64,000 nucleotides of DNA. Origin: Chlorobiota bacterium. Its GTDB lineage: Bacteria > Bacteroidota > Ignavibacteria > OLB7. Positions 36,663-44,370 of this stretch are shown in pieces. The translations under genes and the position numbers were made by a program. The stretch lies in NCBI GenBank assembly GCA_016710285.1, contig JADJXR010000001.1, positions 3,846,501 through 3,910,500 of the forward strand, written 5' to 3'. How positions within the stretch are numbered: the stretch's first letter is position 1; every line of letters begins with the position of its first letter. The notes under the pieces are model-generated. The model worked only from the letters and a program-made list of their open reading frames with translations. It was not told the DNA's origin and ran no database searches.

Positions 36663-38030
36663 ATGACCACACCAACAAAAACCGTCAACGTGCTGACGCT
36701 TGGGTGCTCCAAGAACACCGTTGATTCCGAAACCTTGATGGGGCTTCTGCGGAAGAACAACATCACACTTGCCGACGAAGCCGATGGCGCCGATGCCGTC
36801 ATCATCAACACCTGCGGGTTTATTGATGTGGCCAAGGAAGAATCGGTCAACACCATTCTGCAGGCCGCAGCAATGAAACGCGAAGGGCGGATCGGCAAGC
36901 TGTACGTTGCCGGCTGCTTGTCGCAGCGGTACATGGATGATTTGGAGGAGGAAATCCCGGAGGTTGATGCGTACTTCGGTGTCACCGATTTCACGAACAT
37001 CCTTCGGACCATCAGCCCCAATCTGAAATATGATCTTATCAGCGACCGCTACGTCCCCCCGGGCACACGCTCGGCATATCTAAAAATCTCCGAAGGCTGC
37101 AATAACCCATGCTCGTTTTGTGCTATCCCCCTGATGCGCGGCGGGCATGGATCGCGCCCAATGGAAGAAATTTTGATTGAAGCCAACCACCTGGCAATGA
37201 ACGGCGTGCGGGAGCTGGTGGTGGTTGCGCAGGACTCCACCTACTACGGCCTTGACCTGTACGGCGAACGCCGGCTTGCCACGCTGCTGGAAAAACTTGC
37301 CCAAGTTCGCGGCATTGAATGGATCCGGCTGATGTACGCCTATCCCTCCCGCTTCCCGTTGGATATCCTTCCGGTGATTGCAAGCCAGCCAACAATCTGC
37401 AAGTACATTGATATGCCGGTCCAGCACGTTGCGGACCCCGTGCTGAAATCTATGCGCCGTGGCCACACCCGCAGGGCATTGCGGGAGCTTATCGGGAAGA
37501 TTCGCCAAGCTGTTCCAGGCATCACACTCCGCACAACCCTCATTATTGGATACCCCAACGAAGGGGAAACGGAGTTCCAGGAGCTGCTGGATTTTGTTGC
37601 CGAAACGGAGTTCGACCGGCTTGGCGTGTTTGCCTACTCGCAGGAAGAAAACACCACCGCGCACCCGCTTGGCGACCCAATCCCAGCCGAGGTGAAGCAG
37701 GAACGGATTGACCGCGTGATGCAGCTGCAACGCGAAATCTCGGCCAAGAAAAACGAGTTGCTTGTGGGGAAGCGCGAGCGGGTGTTTGTGGAAAGCGCGA
37801 CCGAGGGTGAGTATATCTGCCGCAGCGAACGGGATGCCCCGGAAGTTGATGGAGAGGTCTATGTCACCTCCCACTTCCCCTTGCAGCCTGGCGATTTTGT
37901 TGAGGTTGAATACACCGGGGCGATGGACTACGACCTGTTTGCCGAAGCCGTTGGCGACGGTCCAATTGCCGATAGCCAAGGACCCATTCCAACTCAAAAA
38001 CTGAACCTTTCCTTACCAGTTATTCAATGA
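36663..38030 (+). CDS. rimO: Ribosomal protein uS12 methylthiotransferase RimO
   Basis: Radical-SAM enzyme that methylthiolates Asp of ribosomal protein S12. An N-terminal MTTase domain carries conserved cysteines in TLGCSKNTVDSE, NTCGFID and VAGCLSQRY. The radical-SAM cluster CxxxCxxC is in SEGCNNPCSFCAIPLMRG (about residues 145-162), and a C-terminal TRAM domain (about 370-440) follows. The start at 36663 gives 455 residues. Its stop overlaps the psd start in an ATGA, so the two are coupled. It lies just after the AT-rich R-M island, marking return to native composition. Confidence 0.96.
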   Translation: MTTPTKTVNVLTLGCSKNTVDSETLMGLLRKNNITLADEADGADAVIINTCGFIDVAKEESVNTILQAAAMKREGRIGKLYVAGCLSQRYMDDLEEEIPEVDAYFGVTDFTNILRTISPNLKYDLISDRYVPPGTRSAYLKISEGCNNPCSFCAIPLMRGGHGSRPMEEILIEANHLAMNGVRELVVVAQDSTYYGLDLYGERRLATLLEKLAQVRGIEWIRLMYAYPSRFPLDILPVIASQPTICKYIDMPVQHVADPVLKSMRRGHTRRALRELIGKIRQAVPGITLRTTLIIGYPNEGETEFQELLDFVAETEFDRLGVFAYSQEENTTAHPLGDPIPAEVKQERIDRVMQLQREISAKKNELLVGKRERVFVESATEGEYICRSERDAPEVDGEVYVTSHFPLQPGDFVEVEYTGAMDYDLFAEAVGDGPIADSQGPIPTQKLNLSLPVIQ

Positions 38031-38683
38031 AACTAACCCGCTACGGAACCGATGTCATCATCGGATCGTTCTTGATTGCCGATGCCTTGATTATCGGCGG
38101 ATACTTTGTGCCGATCCCCCTGCTCAGCATCGTGATGATGGCCCTTGGGGTGTTCCTGCTGCTGTTCACCATCTGGTTTTTCCGCGACCCCGACCGCACG
38201 GTTCCGGCTGGGATTGACGACGGAACCGTCCTCTCCACCGCCGATGGCAAAGTTGTGGTGGTCCAAGACATTATTGATAACGAGTATCACAACGGCCCGG
38301 CAAAGCAGGTCTCCATCTTCCTTTCGCCGTTGAACGTTCACGTCAACCGCCACCCGATTAGCGGGGAGATTGACCACTACCGCTACGTGAAAGGGGAATA
38401 CCTTGTGGCCTTCCACGACAAAGCGTCGGAGCTGAACGAGCGGACCCACATCGGCGTGCGGAACGGGCGCATTCGGGTGCTGCACAAGCAGATTGCTGGC
38501 GCGGTTGCGCGGCGAATCGTCTGCAACCTGAAGGTTGGCGACAGCGTGAAGATTGGGGAACGGTTCGGAATGATAAAGTTCGGCAGCCGCGTGGACCTGG
38601 TGGTTCCGCCGGAAGCCGTAGTCCATGTGAAACTGGGGGACATTGTGGTTGCCGGGGAAACGGTCATCTTCACAATGCCGTAA
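38027..38683 (+). CDS. psd: Phosphatidylserine decarboxylase (short form)
   Basis: Pyruvoyl enzyme converting phosphatidylserine to phosphatidylethanolamine at the inner membrane. 218 residues is the short archaeal/Bacteroidota type. Two N-terminal hydrophobic segments (about 9-55) precede the soluble domain with FLSPLNVHVNRHP (about 98-110). The self-cleavage Gly-Ser is in IKFGSRVDLVVP (Ser about 186), generating the pyruvoyl alpha chain. The gene overlaps rimO by 4 bases and is followed by pssA, so the phosphatidylserine-to-PE branch is complete here. Confidence 0.95.
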   Translation: MKLTRYGTDVIIGSFLIADALIIGGYFVPIPLLSIVMMALGVFLLLFTIWFFRDPDRTVPAGIDDGTVLSTADGKVVVVQDIIDNEYHNGPAKQVSIFLSPLNVHVNRHPISGEIDHYRYVKGEYLVAFHDKASELNERTHIGVRNGRIRVLHKQIAGAVARRIVCNLKVGDSVKIGERFGMIKFGSRVDLVVPPEAVVHVKLGDIVVAGETVIFTMP

Positions 38684-38760
38684 CCGAGGGCGCAGGGGGT
38701 TGTTTTTTCTGCTGAAAACTGATAGCTGGGACCCAGCAACTGACAAGCCCCGCACTTCCC

Positions 38761-38768
38761 TATATTTG
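38761..38768 (+). promoter_or_regulatory. Bacteroidota-type -7 element TATATTTG (pssA)
   Basis: TAnnTTTG match 82-89 bases before the GTG start of pssA and after the psd stop. It supports a transcript beginning downstream of 38770 and therefore a pssA start inside, not upstream of, this region. The -33 region is weak. Confidence 0.5.
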
Positions 38769-38849
38769 CCGCCGAAGATTTTGCAAGTCGGTGAAGGTGA
38801 CCGGAAGCGATCACCCTCCCATTCGTACACCAACAGGAACGTCCATTCC

Positions 38850-39626
38850 GTGCCGATCCGCGTTACCCGCTCGGTGATCCCGAGCCTCTTTACTTCCATG
38901 AACCTCTTCAGCGGCTTCTTCGCCATGGTGAAGTCAACCGAAGGGGAGTTTATGGCGGCGGCATGGCTGATTGTTCTTGCCGGGGTATTCGATGCCCTTG
39001 ATGGCGCAATGGCACGCCTGACAAAATCAAGCTCAGAGTTTGGCGTGGAGCTTGACTCGCTGGCCGATGTCGTCAGCTTTGGGGCGGCGCCGGCGTTCAT
39101 GCTGTACATGGCGTTTTTCCACAAGTGGGAAACCACCGGGGTGCTGTTGGCGGCGCTTCCGGCAATCTGCGGGGCCATTCGGTTGGCGCGATTTAACGTG
39201 CAGCTTACCGGGTTCGATAAAGATTACTTCATGGGGCTTCCAATCCCCTCGGCAGCGGTGACGCTTATCAGCTACCTTGTCTTCTTCCACCTCCCTGCCG
39301 ATAGCTACTTCCCCCCGGGGGCAATTAAAGATGAGGCAATGGCGGTTCTGACCGTTGGGATTTCGTTGTTGATGGTCAGCACCATCCGCTACGACACCAT
39401 CCCCAAGCCATCGAAGCGAACATTCCAGAAGCACCCGATCAAGACCACGGCGTTTATGACGGGGCTGGTGGTGGCAGCCGTCACAAAAGGGGAGGCGATT
39501 TTTCCGCTGATGGCGTTGTACCTTCTGTACGGCATCATCCGCCACATCATCATCCTGATCCGCACCCGCAACGACGACGAAGACGACACGCTGGAAGGAT
39601 CGGAACCCACGCCGTTTGATATCTAA
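38850..39626 (+). CDS. pssA: CDP-diacylglycerol-serine O-phosphatidyltransferase
   Basis: Inner-membrane enzyme making phosphatidylserine from CDP-diacylglycerol and serine, upstream of psd. The CDP-alcohol phosphotransferase signature is complete: DALDGAMARLTKSSSEFGVELDSLADVVSFG (D-G-x2-A-R-x8-G-x3-D-x3-D). Six or more hydrophobic helices and an acidic C-terminus follow. I choose the GTG at 38850 (PIRVTRSVIPSLFTSMN), giving 258 residues; the open frame runs back to 38643 across the psd end and the promoter-like element, which is implausible. Confidence 0.9.
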   Translation: MPIRVTRSVIPSLFTSMNLFSGFFAMVKSTEGEFMAAAWLIVLAGVFDALDGAMARLTKSSSEFGVELDSLADVVSFGAAPAFMLYMAFFHKWETTGVLLAALPAICGAIRLARFNVQLTGFDKDYFMGLPIPSAAVTLISYLVFFHLPADSYFPPGAIKDEAMAVLTVGISLLMVSTIRYDTIPKPSKRTFQKHPIKTTAFMTGLVVAAVTKGEAIFPLMALYLLYGIIRHIIILIRTRNDDEDDTLEGSEPTPFDI

Positions 39627-39821
39627 GCACGCTGCCGGAATTTGGGAGCACACGGCGCAGCAATCGCCTTCAACTTGCCGCAGCGGAACCGAACCGAACG
39701 GCGCGGCACAAACCCGCGGGCAATTACGTTCCCACAAAGAACGTCAGCCGGAAACGGAAAGCAACCCAGCAAACAACAACAGCCGGAACAACCGGTGGAA
39801 ACTTCATAGAAAGGTGATACC

Positions 39822-40082
39822 ATGATGGGACTTGGATCAACAGAAATCATTGTGATCGTCTTGATCATCCTGATCCTGTTCGGCGGCAAAAAAATCCCGG
39901 AACTGATGCGCGGGCTTGGAAGCGGGGTGAAGGAGTTCAAGAAAGCAACCAACGGCGACGATGAAAGCGACCGCAGAATAGAGGACCGCCGATACGACGA
40001 CCAACGCCGATTGGAGGACCGCCGATACGACGACCAGCGCCAACCCGCTGCCGATCGCCAGTACGAAGAGCGCCGCCCGTAA
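39822..40082 (+). CDS. tatA: Twin-arginine translocase subunit TatA/E
   Basis: 86-residue Tat pore component: one N-terminal helix (GLGSTEIIVIVLIILILFGGKKIPEL, with the FGxxKxPEL hinge), an amphipathic helix, and a highly charged C-terminal tail that repeats EDRRYDDQR twice. It is followed 67 bases later by a second TatA/B-type gene. tatC is not in the window. Confidence 0.93.
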   Translation: MMGLGSTEIIVIVLIILILFGGKKIPELMRGLGSGVKEFKKATNGDDESDRRIEDRRYDDQRRLEDRRYDDQRQPAADRQYEERRP

Positions 40083-40149
40083 CCCCCACAGTAACCGACT
40101 ACCTTGCTTGATGATAACGGCCTTCCGCCGTTGTCACAGGAGACTTACG

Positions 40150-40578
40150 ATGTTCGATATCGGTGGACAGGAACTGCTCCTTATTCTGATCGTCGTCCTG
40201 ATGCTGTTTGGACCGAAGAAATTGCCGGAGCTGATGCAGAGCTTTGGCAAAGGGGTTCGCGAATTTCGGCGCGCCCAGCAGCAGTTCAACGATCACATCA
40301 ACACGGCGTTCCGCGAAGAAGAGCAGCGCCAGCGTTCCGCACAATCATCCCCTCCACCGGCCACAATCGCACGCCCGGGAAGCAACCCGTACAAGCGCGA
40401 AGAACCCGCAGCAGCACTGGCCGAAGGGGAACAACAACCCGCAGAACATCCTGCCGAACCCGCGCCCCCGGCAATCAGCGAGTCGGCTCCGTTCGCGCCA
40501 TCCGGGCTGCACCCGCAGGACCCGGCGACCACAGCCACAAACGGCACAACAGTAACTCCGAAATTCCCGATAGAATGA
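40150..40578 (+). CDS. TatA/TatB-family translocase subunit, long Pro-rich tail
   Basis: Second Hcf106-type Tat subunit: FDIGGQELLLILIVVLMLFGPKKLPELMQSFGKGV gives the helix, GPKKLPEL hinge and amphipathic helix. The 90-residue Pro/Ala/Glu-rich tail makes it longer than tatA. A glutamate in the first helix and the length suggest a TatB-like role, but Bacteroidota often carry only TatA-type paralogues. A strong Shine-Dalgarno (AGGAG) 8 bases before the ATG fixes the start at 40150. The stop overlaps the gatA start (ATGA). Confidence 0.88.
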   Translation: MFDIGGQELLLILIVVLMLFGPKKLPELMQSFGKGVREFRRAQQQFNDHINTAFREEEQRQRSAQSSPPPATIARPGSNPYKREEPAAALAEGEQQPAEHPAEPAPPAISESAPFAPSGLHPQDPATTATNGTTVTPKFPIE

Positions 40579-42002
40579 CCGCAGAATCGTACCGTGAACT
40601 CCGGCGGCGACTTGATGCAGGGGAAACCACCTGCGCCCAGATCGTCGCCGATTCGTTTGATGCCATCCAGCACCGAAGCGCGCTGAACGCCTTCCTTGCC
40701 CCGCTTCCAACCGAAGCCGCCCAACGCGCCGCCGACGTTGATGCACGGCTTCGCTCCGGAACCGCCGGCCGCCTTGCCGGAATGACCGTAGCCCTAAAGG
40801 ATAACATCGCCCTGAAGGATGCGCAGCTTACCTGCGGATCCAAAATTCTTACCGGCTTCACCTCGCTCTACTCCGCCACAGCGGTCGAGCGGCTGTTGGC
40901 CCAGGATGCGATCATCGTCGGCAAAACGAACATGGATGAGTTCGCGATGGGCTCATCGAACGAGACATCCTTTTTTGGCCCGGCATTCCACCCGCTGGAT
41001 TCCAGCCGCGTCCCGGGCGGTTCTTCCGGCGGATCGGGGATTGCCGTGGCCGCAGGAATGGCCCATTGCTCGCTTGGTTCAGAAACGGGTGGATCGGTCC
41101 GCCAGCCGGCAGCGTTTTTGGGGGTTGTTGGGGTGAAGCCCACCTACGGCCGCGTCAGCCGCTACGGGCTGGTGGCGTTTGCGTCGTCGCTGGACCAGAT
41201 AAGCCCTTTTGCGCGGAATGTTCACGATGCCGCGCTCATCACCGAAGTGATTGCCGGCCACGATCCGAACGACACCACCTCAAGCCAAGAAGCCGTTGGC
41301 AGCTACACCGAAGGGCTGGACTATGCCGACGTTCGCGGAATGAAGATTGGCCTGCCAAGCGAATATTTTATTGATGGAATGGACGAAGCCGTGGTGCGCC
41401 GAATGAGCGAGCTACGCGCACGGCTGGAAGAGGGCGGAGCGGAGATTGTGGAGATCAGCCTTCCCCACACGAAGTACACCATCCCTTGCTACTACGTCAT
41501 CGCCACTGCCGAGGCAAGCTCCAACCTTGCCCGGTTCGACGGCGCACGCTACGGATACCGCTCGCCCAATGCCGAGACGTTGGAGGAGATGTATGAGCTA
41601 AGCCGCACCGAAGGTTTCGGGACCGAAGTGAAGCGGCGGATTATGCTTGGCACGTTCGTCCTTTCCAGCGGTTTCTACGATGCCTACTACCGCAAAGCCC
41701 AGCAGGTCCGCCGATTGCTCCACCGCGACATGGCCCAAGCATTTGCGCAGGTTGACCTGATCCTTGCCCCCACCACTCCAACGCCAGCGTTCCGGCTTGG
41801 CGAGAAGACCAGCGACCCGATTTCAATGTATCTGAGCGACATCTTCACCGCCGCCGCAAACTTGACCGGGGTTCCCGCAATCTCCTTCCCCATTGGAACG
41901 GACGATTCCGGTTTGCCAATCGGCGCGCAGTTCATGGCTCCGCATTTCCAAGAAGCCAAAATGTTCGCCGGCGCTGCGTGGGTCGAGCGGGCGATCGGGT
42001 AA
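40575..42002 (+). CDS. gatA: Asp-tRNA(Asn)/Glu-tRNA(Gln) amidotransferase subunit A
   Basis: Amidase subunit of GatCAB, which releases ammonia from glutamine to amidate misacylated tRNA. The amidase signature is clear: Lys in VALKDNIALKD (about residue 73), and the Gly/Ser-rich PGGSSGGSGIAVAAG and SLGSETGGSVRQPAAF carrying the catalytic cis-Ser and Ser. 475 residues fits. It starts at 40575 in an ATGA overlap with the Tat gene; the frame is open further upstream but only as a shadow of that gene. gatB and gatC are elsewhere. Repeat R4 follows 9 bases after the stop. Confidence 0.95.
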   Translation: MTAESYRELRRRLDAGETTCAQIVADSFDAIQHRSALNAFLAPLPTEAAQRAADVDARLRSGTAGRLAGMTVALKDNIALKDAQLTCGSKILTGFTSLYSATAVERLLAQDAIIVGKTNMDEFAMGSSNETSFFGPAFHPLDSSRVPGGSSGGSGIAVAAGMAHCSLGSETGGSVRQPAAFLGVVGVKPTYGRVSRYGLVAFASSLDQISPFARNVHDAALITEVIAGHDPNDTTSSQEAVGSYTEGLDYADVRGMKIGLPSEYFIDGMDEAVVRRMSELRARLEEGGAEIVEISLPHTKYTIPCYYVIATAEASSNLARFDGARYGYRSPNAETLEEMYELSRTEGFGTEVKRRIMLGTFVLSSGFYDAYYRKAQQVRRLLHRDMAQAFAQVDLILAPTTPTPAFRLGEKTSDPISMYLSDIFTAAANLTGVPAISFPIGTDDSGLPIGAQFMAPHFQEAKMFAGAAWVERAIG

Positions 42003-42010
42003 GAGTTAAA

Positions 42011-42040
42011 GGTGTAGCGGCCCCGATGAATCGGGGCCGC
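42011..42040. repeat. Palindromic intergenic repeat R4 (single hairpin)
   Basis: Minimal copy: a GGTGTAGCGG lead followed by a perfect 11-bp stem (GCGGCCCCGAT at 42017-42027 and its complement at 42030-42040) with a 2-base loop. It begins 9 bases after the gatA stop and may act as its terminator. Confidence 0.85.
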
Positions 42041-42128
42041 GTGGTACATGGGGATGATGTTGAAGGCTAATCCCCCCCCGACACAAGCAATCACAACAAG
42101 AACTCTTGCAAATGGCTTGCACCTGCAT

Positions 42129-42136
42129 TACTTTTG
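42129..42136 (+). promoter_or_regulatory. Bacteroidota-type promoter of the Fur-family gene
   Basis: TACTTTTG matches the -7 consensus TAnnTTTG, and a TTG lies about 20 bases further upstream, near the -33 position. The expected transcription start falls at about 42141-42143, on or next to the ATG at 42143, suggesting a leaderless mRNA. Confidence 0.5.
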
Positions 42137-42142
42137 CCGCTG

Positions 42143-42586
42143 ATGAAATCCCGCTGTGATGATCTGGACGACCTTCTCCGCTCGCAAGGCTTGCGAAGCA
42201 CCGGTGCGCGGCGAAGCGTCTATCTGGCGTTGCAATCTTCCACCACTCCCCTTTCCGCTGCGCAGATTGATGAAGCGTTAAGCACCACCGGAGTAGCGAT
42301 TGACCTGGTGACGGTCTATCGAACGTTGGAGACGCTGGAGCGTTGCCACCTTATCATGCGGGTTGAGAGGATGAAAGAAGGGTGGCGGTATGCCATCCGC
42401 TCGAAGCACCACCACCACAGCATTGTCTGTTCGGTGTGTGGCAGCGCAAGCCCGCTGGAGCAATGCCAGCTTTCGCGGCTGGAGCGCACGCTTGAGCAGT
42501 CCACCGGCTTCAGCAACATTCGCCACTCGCTGCAATTTTTCGGGACCTGCCCCGATTGCCAAGAACCGAACACCGAAACTCCATAA
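42143..42586 (+). CDS. Fur-family metal-responsive transcriptional repressor
   Basis: Ferric-uptake-regulator family: an N-terminal winged helix (LRSTGARRSVYLALQ, then VTVYRTLETLERCHL, about residues 18-75) and a C-terminal metal-binding domain. The latter has a HHHH cluster (about 93-96) followed by CSVC and a C-terminal CPDC. The two CxxC pairs form the structural zinc site found in Zur, PerR and Fur alike, so the sensed metal is not certain. It is followed 24 bases later by a MerC-like His-rich protein, which hints at zinc or another soft metal. ATG at 42143 chosen over an in-frame TTG at 42134. Confidence 0.9.
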   Translation: MKSRCDDLDDLLRSQGLRSTGARRSVYLALQSSTTPLSAAQIDEALSTTGVAIDLVTVYRTLETLERCHLIMRVERMKEGWRYAIRSKHHHHSIVCSVCGSASPLEQCQLSRLERTLEQSTGFSNIRHSLQFFGTCPDCQEPNTETP

Positions 42587-42610
42587 TCAACGCCCCCACC
42601 TGCTTCACCA

Positions 42611-43048
42611 ATGGCCCATACGCACGCACATACCGCATCGCGCACTTCGCAACTTCTTGGCCGGCTTGGGTTGTCGGCCAGCACCATCTGCGCCATTCAT
42701 TGCATGGCAATGCCGTTCTTGCTTGGCGTGTTGCCAACGTTGGGACTGGGATTTTTGGCAAGCGGATGGTTCGAGCTTGCAATGATTGGAATCTCGGTGG
42801 TGCTGGGGGCAATCACGCTTGGGACCTCCTACCGCCTGCATCAAAAGATCAACCCGATTGTACTGCTTACGTCGGGGGTGGTGGTTCTGCTGTTCAACTT
42901 TTTTGGGCACGAATCCCACAGTGAGCTTGCCGAAACGCTCCACCCATACATTGCTGGCTTTGGGGCGATGATGATTGCCACCAGCTACTACATCAACAAC
43001 CGGCTTTGCAAAGCGTGCGAACGCTGCGAACACGATCACGCCCACTAA
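42611..43048 (+). CDS. MerC-domain membrane protein
   Basis: 145-residue inner-membrane protein with four hydrophobic helices and the MerC-type pattern: SASTICAIHCMAMPFLLGVLPTLG, with Cys27 and Cys32 on the first helix. The N-terminus (HTHAHT) and the C-terminus (CERCEHDHAH) are rich in metal-binding His and Cys. MerC was described in mercury transport, but free-standing homologues in Bacteroidota are common and unassigned. It sits directly after the Fur-family regulator, so a metal-handling role under that regulator is plausible. Confidence 0.85.
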   Translation: MAHTHAHTASRTSQLLGRLGLSASTICAIHCMAMPFLLGVLPTLGLGFLASGWFELAMIGISVVLGAITLGTSYRLHQKINPIVLLTSGVVVLLFNFFGHESHSELAETLHPYIAGFGAMMIATSYYINNRLCKACERCEHDHAH

Positions 43049-43614
43049 CCACAGAACGCGCAACCCGCCTTCTGCTCCCTGCGCTTCTTTGCTGCTCGTT
43101 CCTGTTTGGCGGCTGCCCAGCAACCCGTGTGGAGCGAACCGTGGTGGCCAAAAGTGGCGCGGGCACAACCGCAACCGAGCGGGAAACATTGCGCCGAACC
43201 TACGCCCAACCAGACCTTCCAGAGGAACGCCGATTGCTGTTGCAAGAAGCTGAATCGTGGATTGGCACCCCCTACCGCTACGCCGGAACCACCCGCAGCG
43301 GGGTTGATTGCTCCGGCTTTGTTTGCACTCTGTTCTCCACCCTTCCCCAGAAACTTTCCCAGAAACTTCCGCAGCAACTTCCTCGGAACTCCGCAAGCCA
43401 GGCCACGGTTGGCGAAGCAATCAGCCTTCGGGATGCGGAGGCGGGCGATTTGGTCTTTTTCAACACGTCGGGAAGTGGCGTCTCCCACGTTGGAATCTAC
43501 ATTGCCGACAACATGTTTATTCACGCCAGCACCTCCATCGGCGTGACGATCAACAGCCTTGCCGAAGAGTACTACCGGAAGCGGTTCGTCTCGGTCCGGC
43601 GGGTGTTGCCGTAG
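43006..43614 (+). CDS. NlpC/P60-family peptidoglycan endopeptidase lipoprotein
   Basis: Cell-wall cysteine peptidase. The N-terminus has a basic stretch then a lipoprotein signal (LLLPALLCCSFLFGGC). The catalytic domain starts at AESWIGTPYRYAGTTRSGVDCSGFV, with the Cys nucleophile in DCSGF (about residue 105). The catalytic His is in SHVGIYI, and the third polar residue in HAST. A Gln/Leu/Pro-rich insert (PQKLSQKLPQQLP) follows the nucleophile helix and is unusual. The start is unclear: TTG at 43006 or GTG at 43015; both overlap the MerC gene. Confidence 0.88.
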   Translation: MQSVRTLRTRSRPLTTERATRLLLPALLCCSFLFGGCPATRVERTVVAKSGAGTTATERETLRRTYAQPDLPEERRLLLQEAESWIGTPYRYAGTTRSGVDCSGFVCTLFSTLPQKLSQKLPQQLPRNSASQATVGEAISLRDAEAGDLVFFNTSGSGVSHVGIYIADNMFIHASTSIGVTINSLAEEYYRKRFVSVRRVLP

Positions 43615-43728
43615 CGTTTTTTTGATCTTGATGTTCAATCTCCATCTCGGCCTCAACATCTAGATCCTTCGGCTTCCCGTAGTGGCAAGTGCAACCTTAA
43701 ATCACAAAACCGAATGGAGACACGCACC

Positions 43729-44148
43729 ATGGGAAACGCAGTTGAAAACTTAAAGAAGGCTCATCAAGCTTTTTCGGAAATGCGGCTTGCCGACTCGGCT
43801 TCGCTGCTGGCAGCAAATGCGACTTTTACCGACCACGGCAGAAACCAAAAGACAGATTCACGAGAGGAATTCCAGGGCTGGTTGGGGCAGCACTTTGCAA
43901 TGGCCTCAAATGTGCGAATTGAAGATGCCCAGTACGTGGAAATGGGGAATACCGTGGTGGCCCAATTCCGCGCCGTTGGCAACCAAGATGGAGCATTGGG
44001 TCCCTTCCCTCCCACCGGAAAACCGTTCACTCTGGATGTTTGCGAAGTTTGGACATTCAATGAAGAAGGCCAGGCAATCGAAGGCCATAACTACTCCGAT
44101 GGCTTAGGGCTGTTGGGGCAGTTGGGTCATATCTCCATGGGGGAATAG
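43729..44148 (+). CDS. SnoaL-like (NTF2-fold) protein
   Basis: Cytoplasmic protein of 139 residues with the cone-shaped NTF2/SnoaL ester-cyclase pattern: a helical N-terminus (ENLKKAHQAFSEM), LLAANATFTDHG, EFQGWLGQHFA, TVVAQFRAVGNQDG and the C-terminal VWTFNEEGQAIEGHNYSD. Members bind small hydrophobic ligands, and many have no assigned reaction. The ATG at 43729 is preceded by GGAG at 9 bases; an earlier ATG at 43714 overlaps that site and is less likely. A strong terminator follows. Confidence 0.8.
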   Translation: MGNAVENLKKAHQAFSEMRLADSASLLAANATFTDHGRNQKTDSREEFQGWLGQHFAMASNVRIEDAQYVEMGNTVVAQFRAVGNQDGALGPFPPTGKPFTLDVCEVWTFNEEGQAIEGHNYSDGLGLLGQLGHISMGE

Positions 44149-44189
44149 CACGCAGCCGCGCCCCCGTTTTTTCATTCGTTTCTGATGCA

Positions 44190-44230
44190 CCACTGGGCAT
44201 TCCGATGCAGGAATGCCCAGTGGTTTTTTT
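44190..44230 (+). terminator. Strong Rho-independent terminator
   Basis: Perfect 14-bp stem (CCACTGGGCATTCC with its complement), a 6-base loop, then seven T residues. It ends the SnoaL-like gene transcript 42 bases after its stop and is the clearest intrinsic terminator in the window. Confidence 0.92.
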
Positions 44231-44370
44231 GTGAACTTGGCTCACCCACTGGCAGCCGGCGGCAGTCGCCATGGTATAAATTCTTCTGATTGCCGAATTC
44301 CCCGCCCATCGTTCAACCTTTTTTTCCCATTTTTGAGCCGGTCCCATGAATAACGTCTGAACGAACCTCC

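Noticed and set aside
38033..39178. Long minus-strand frame opposite psd and pssA
   Set aside because: Shadow of two well-supported plus-strand genes.
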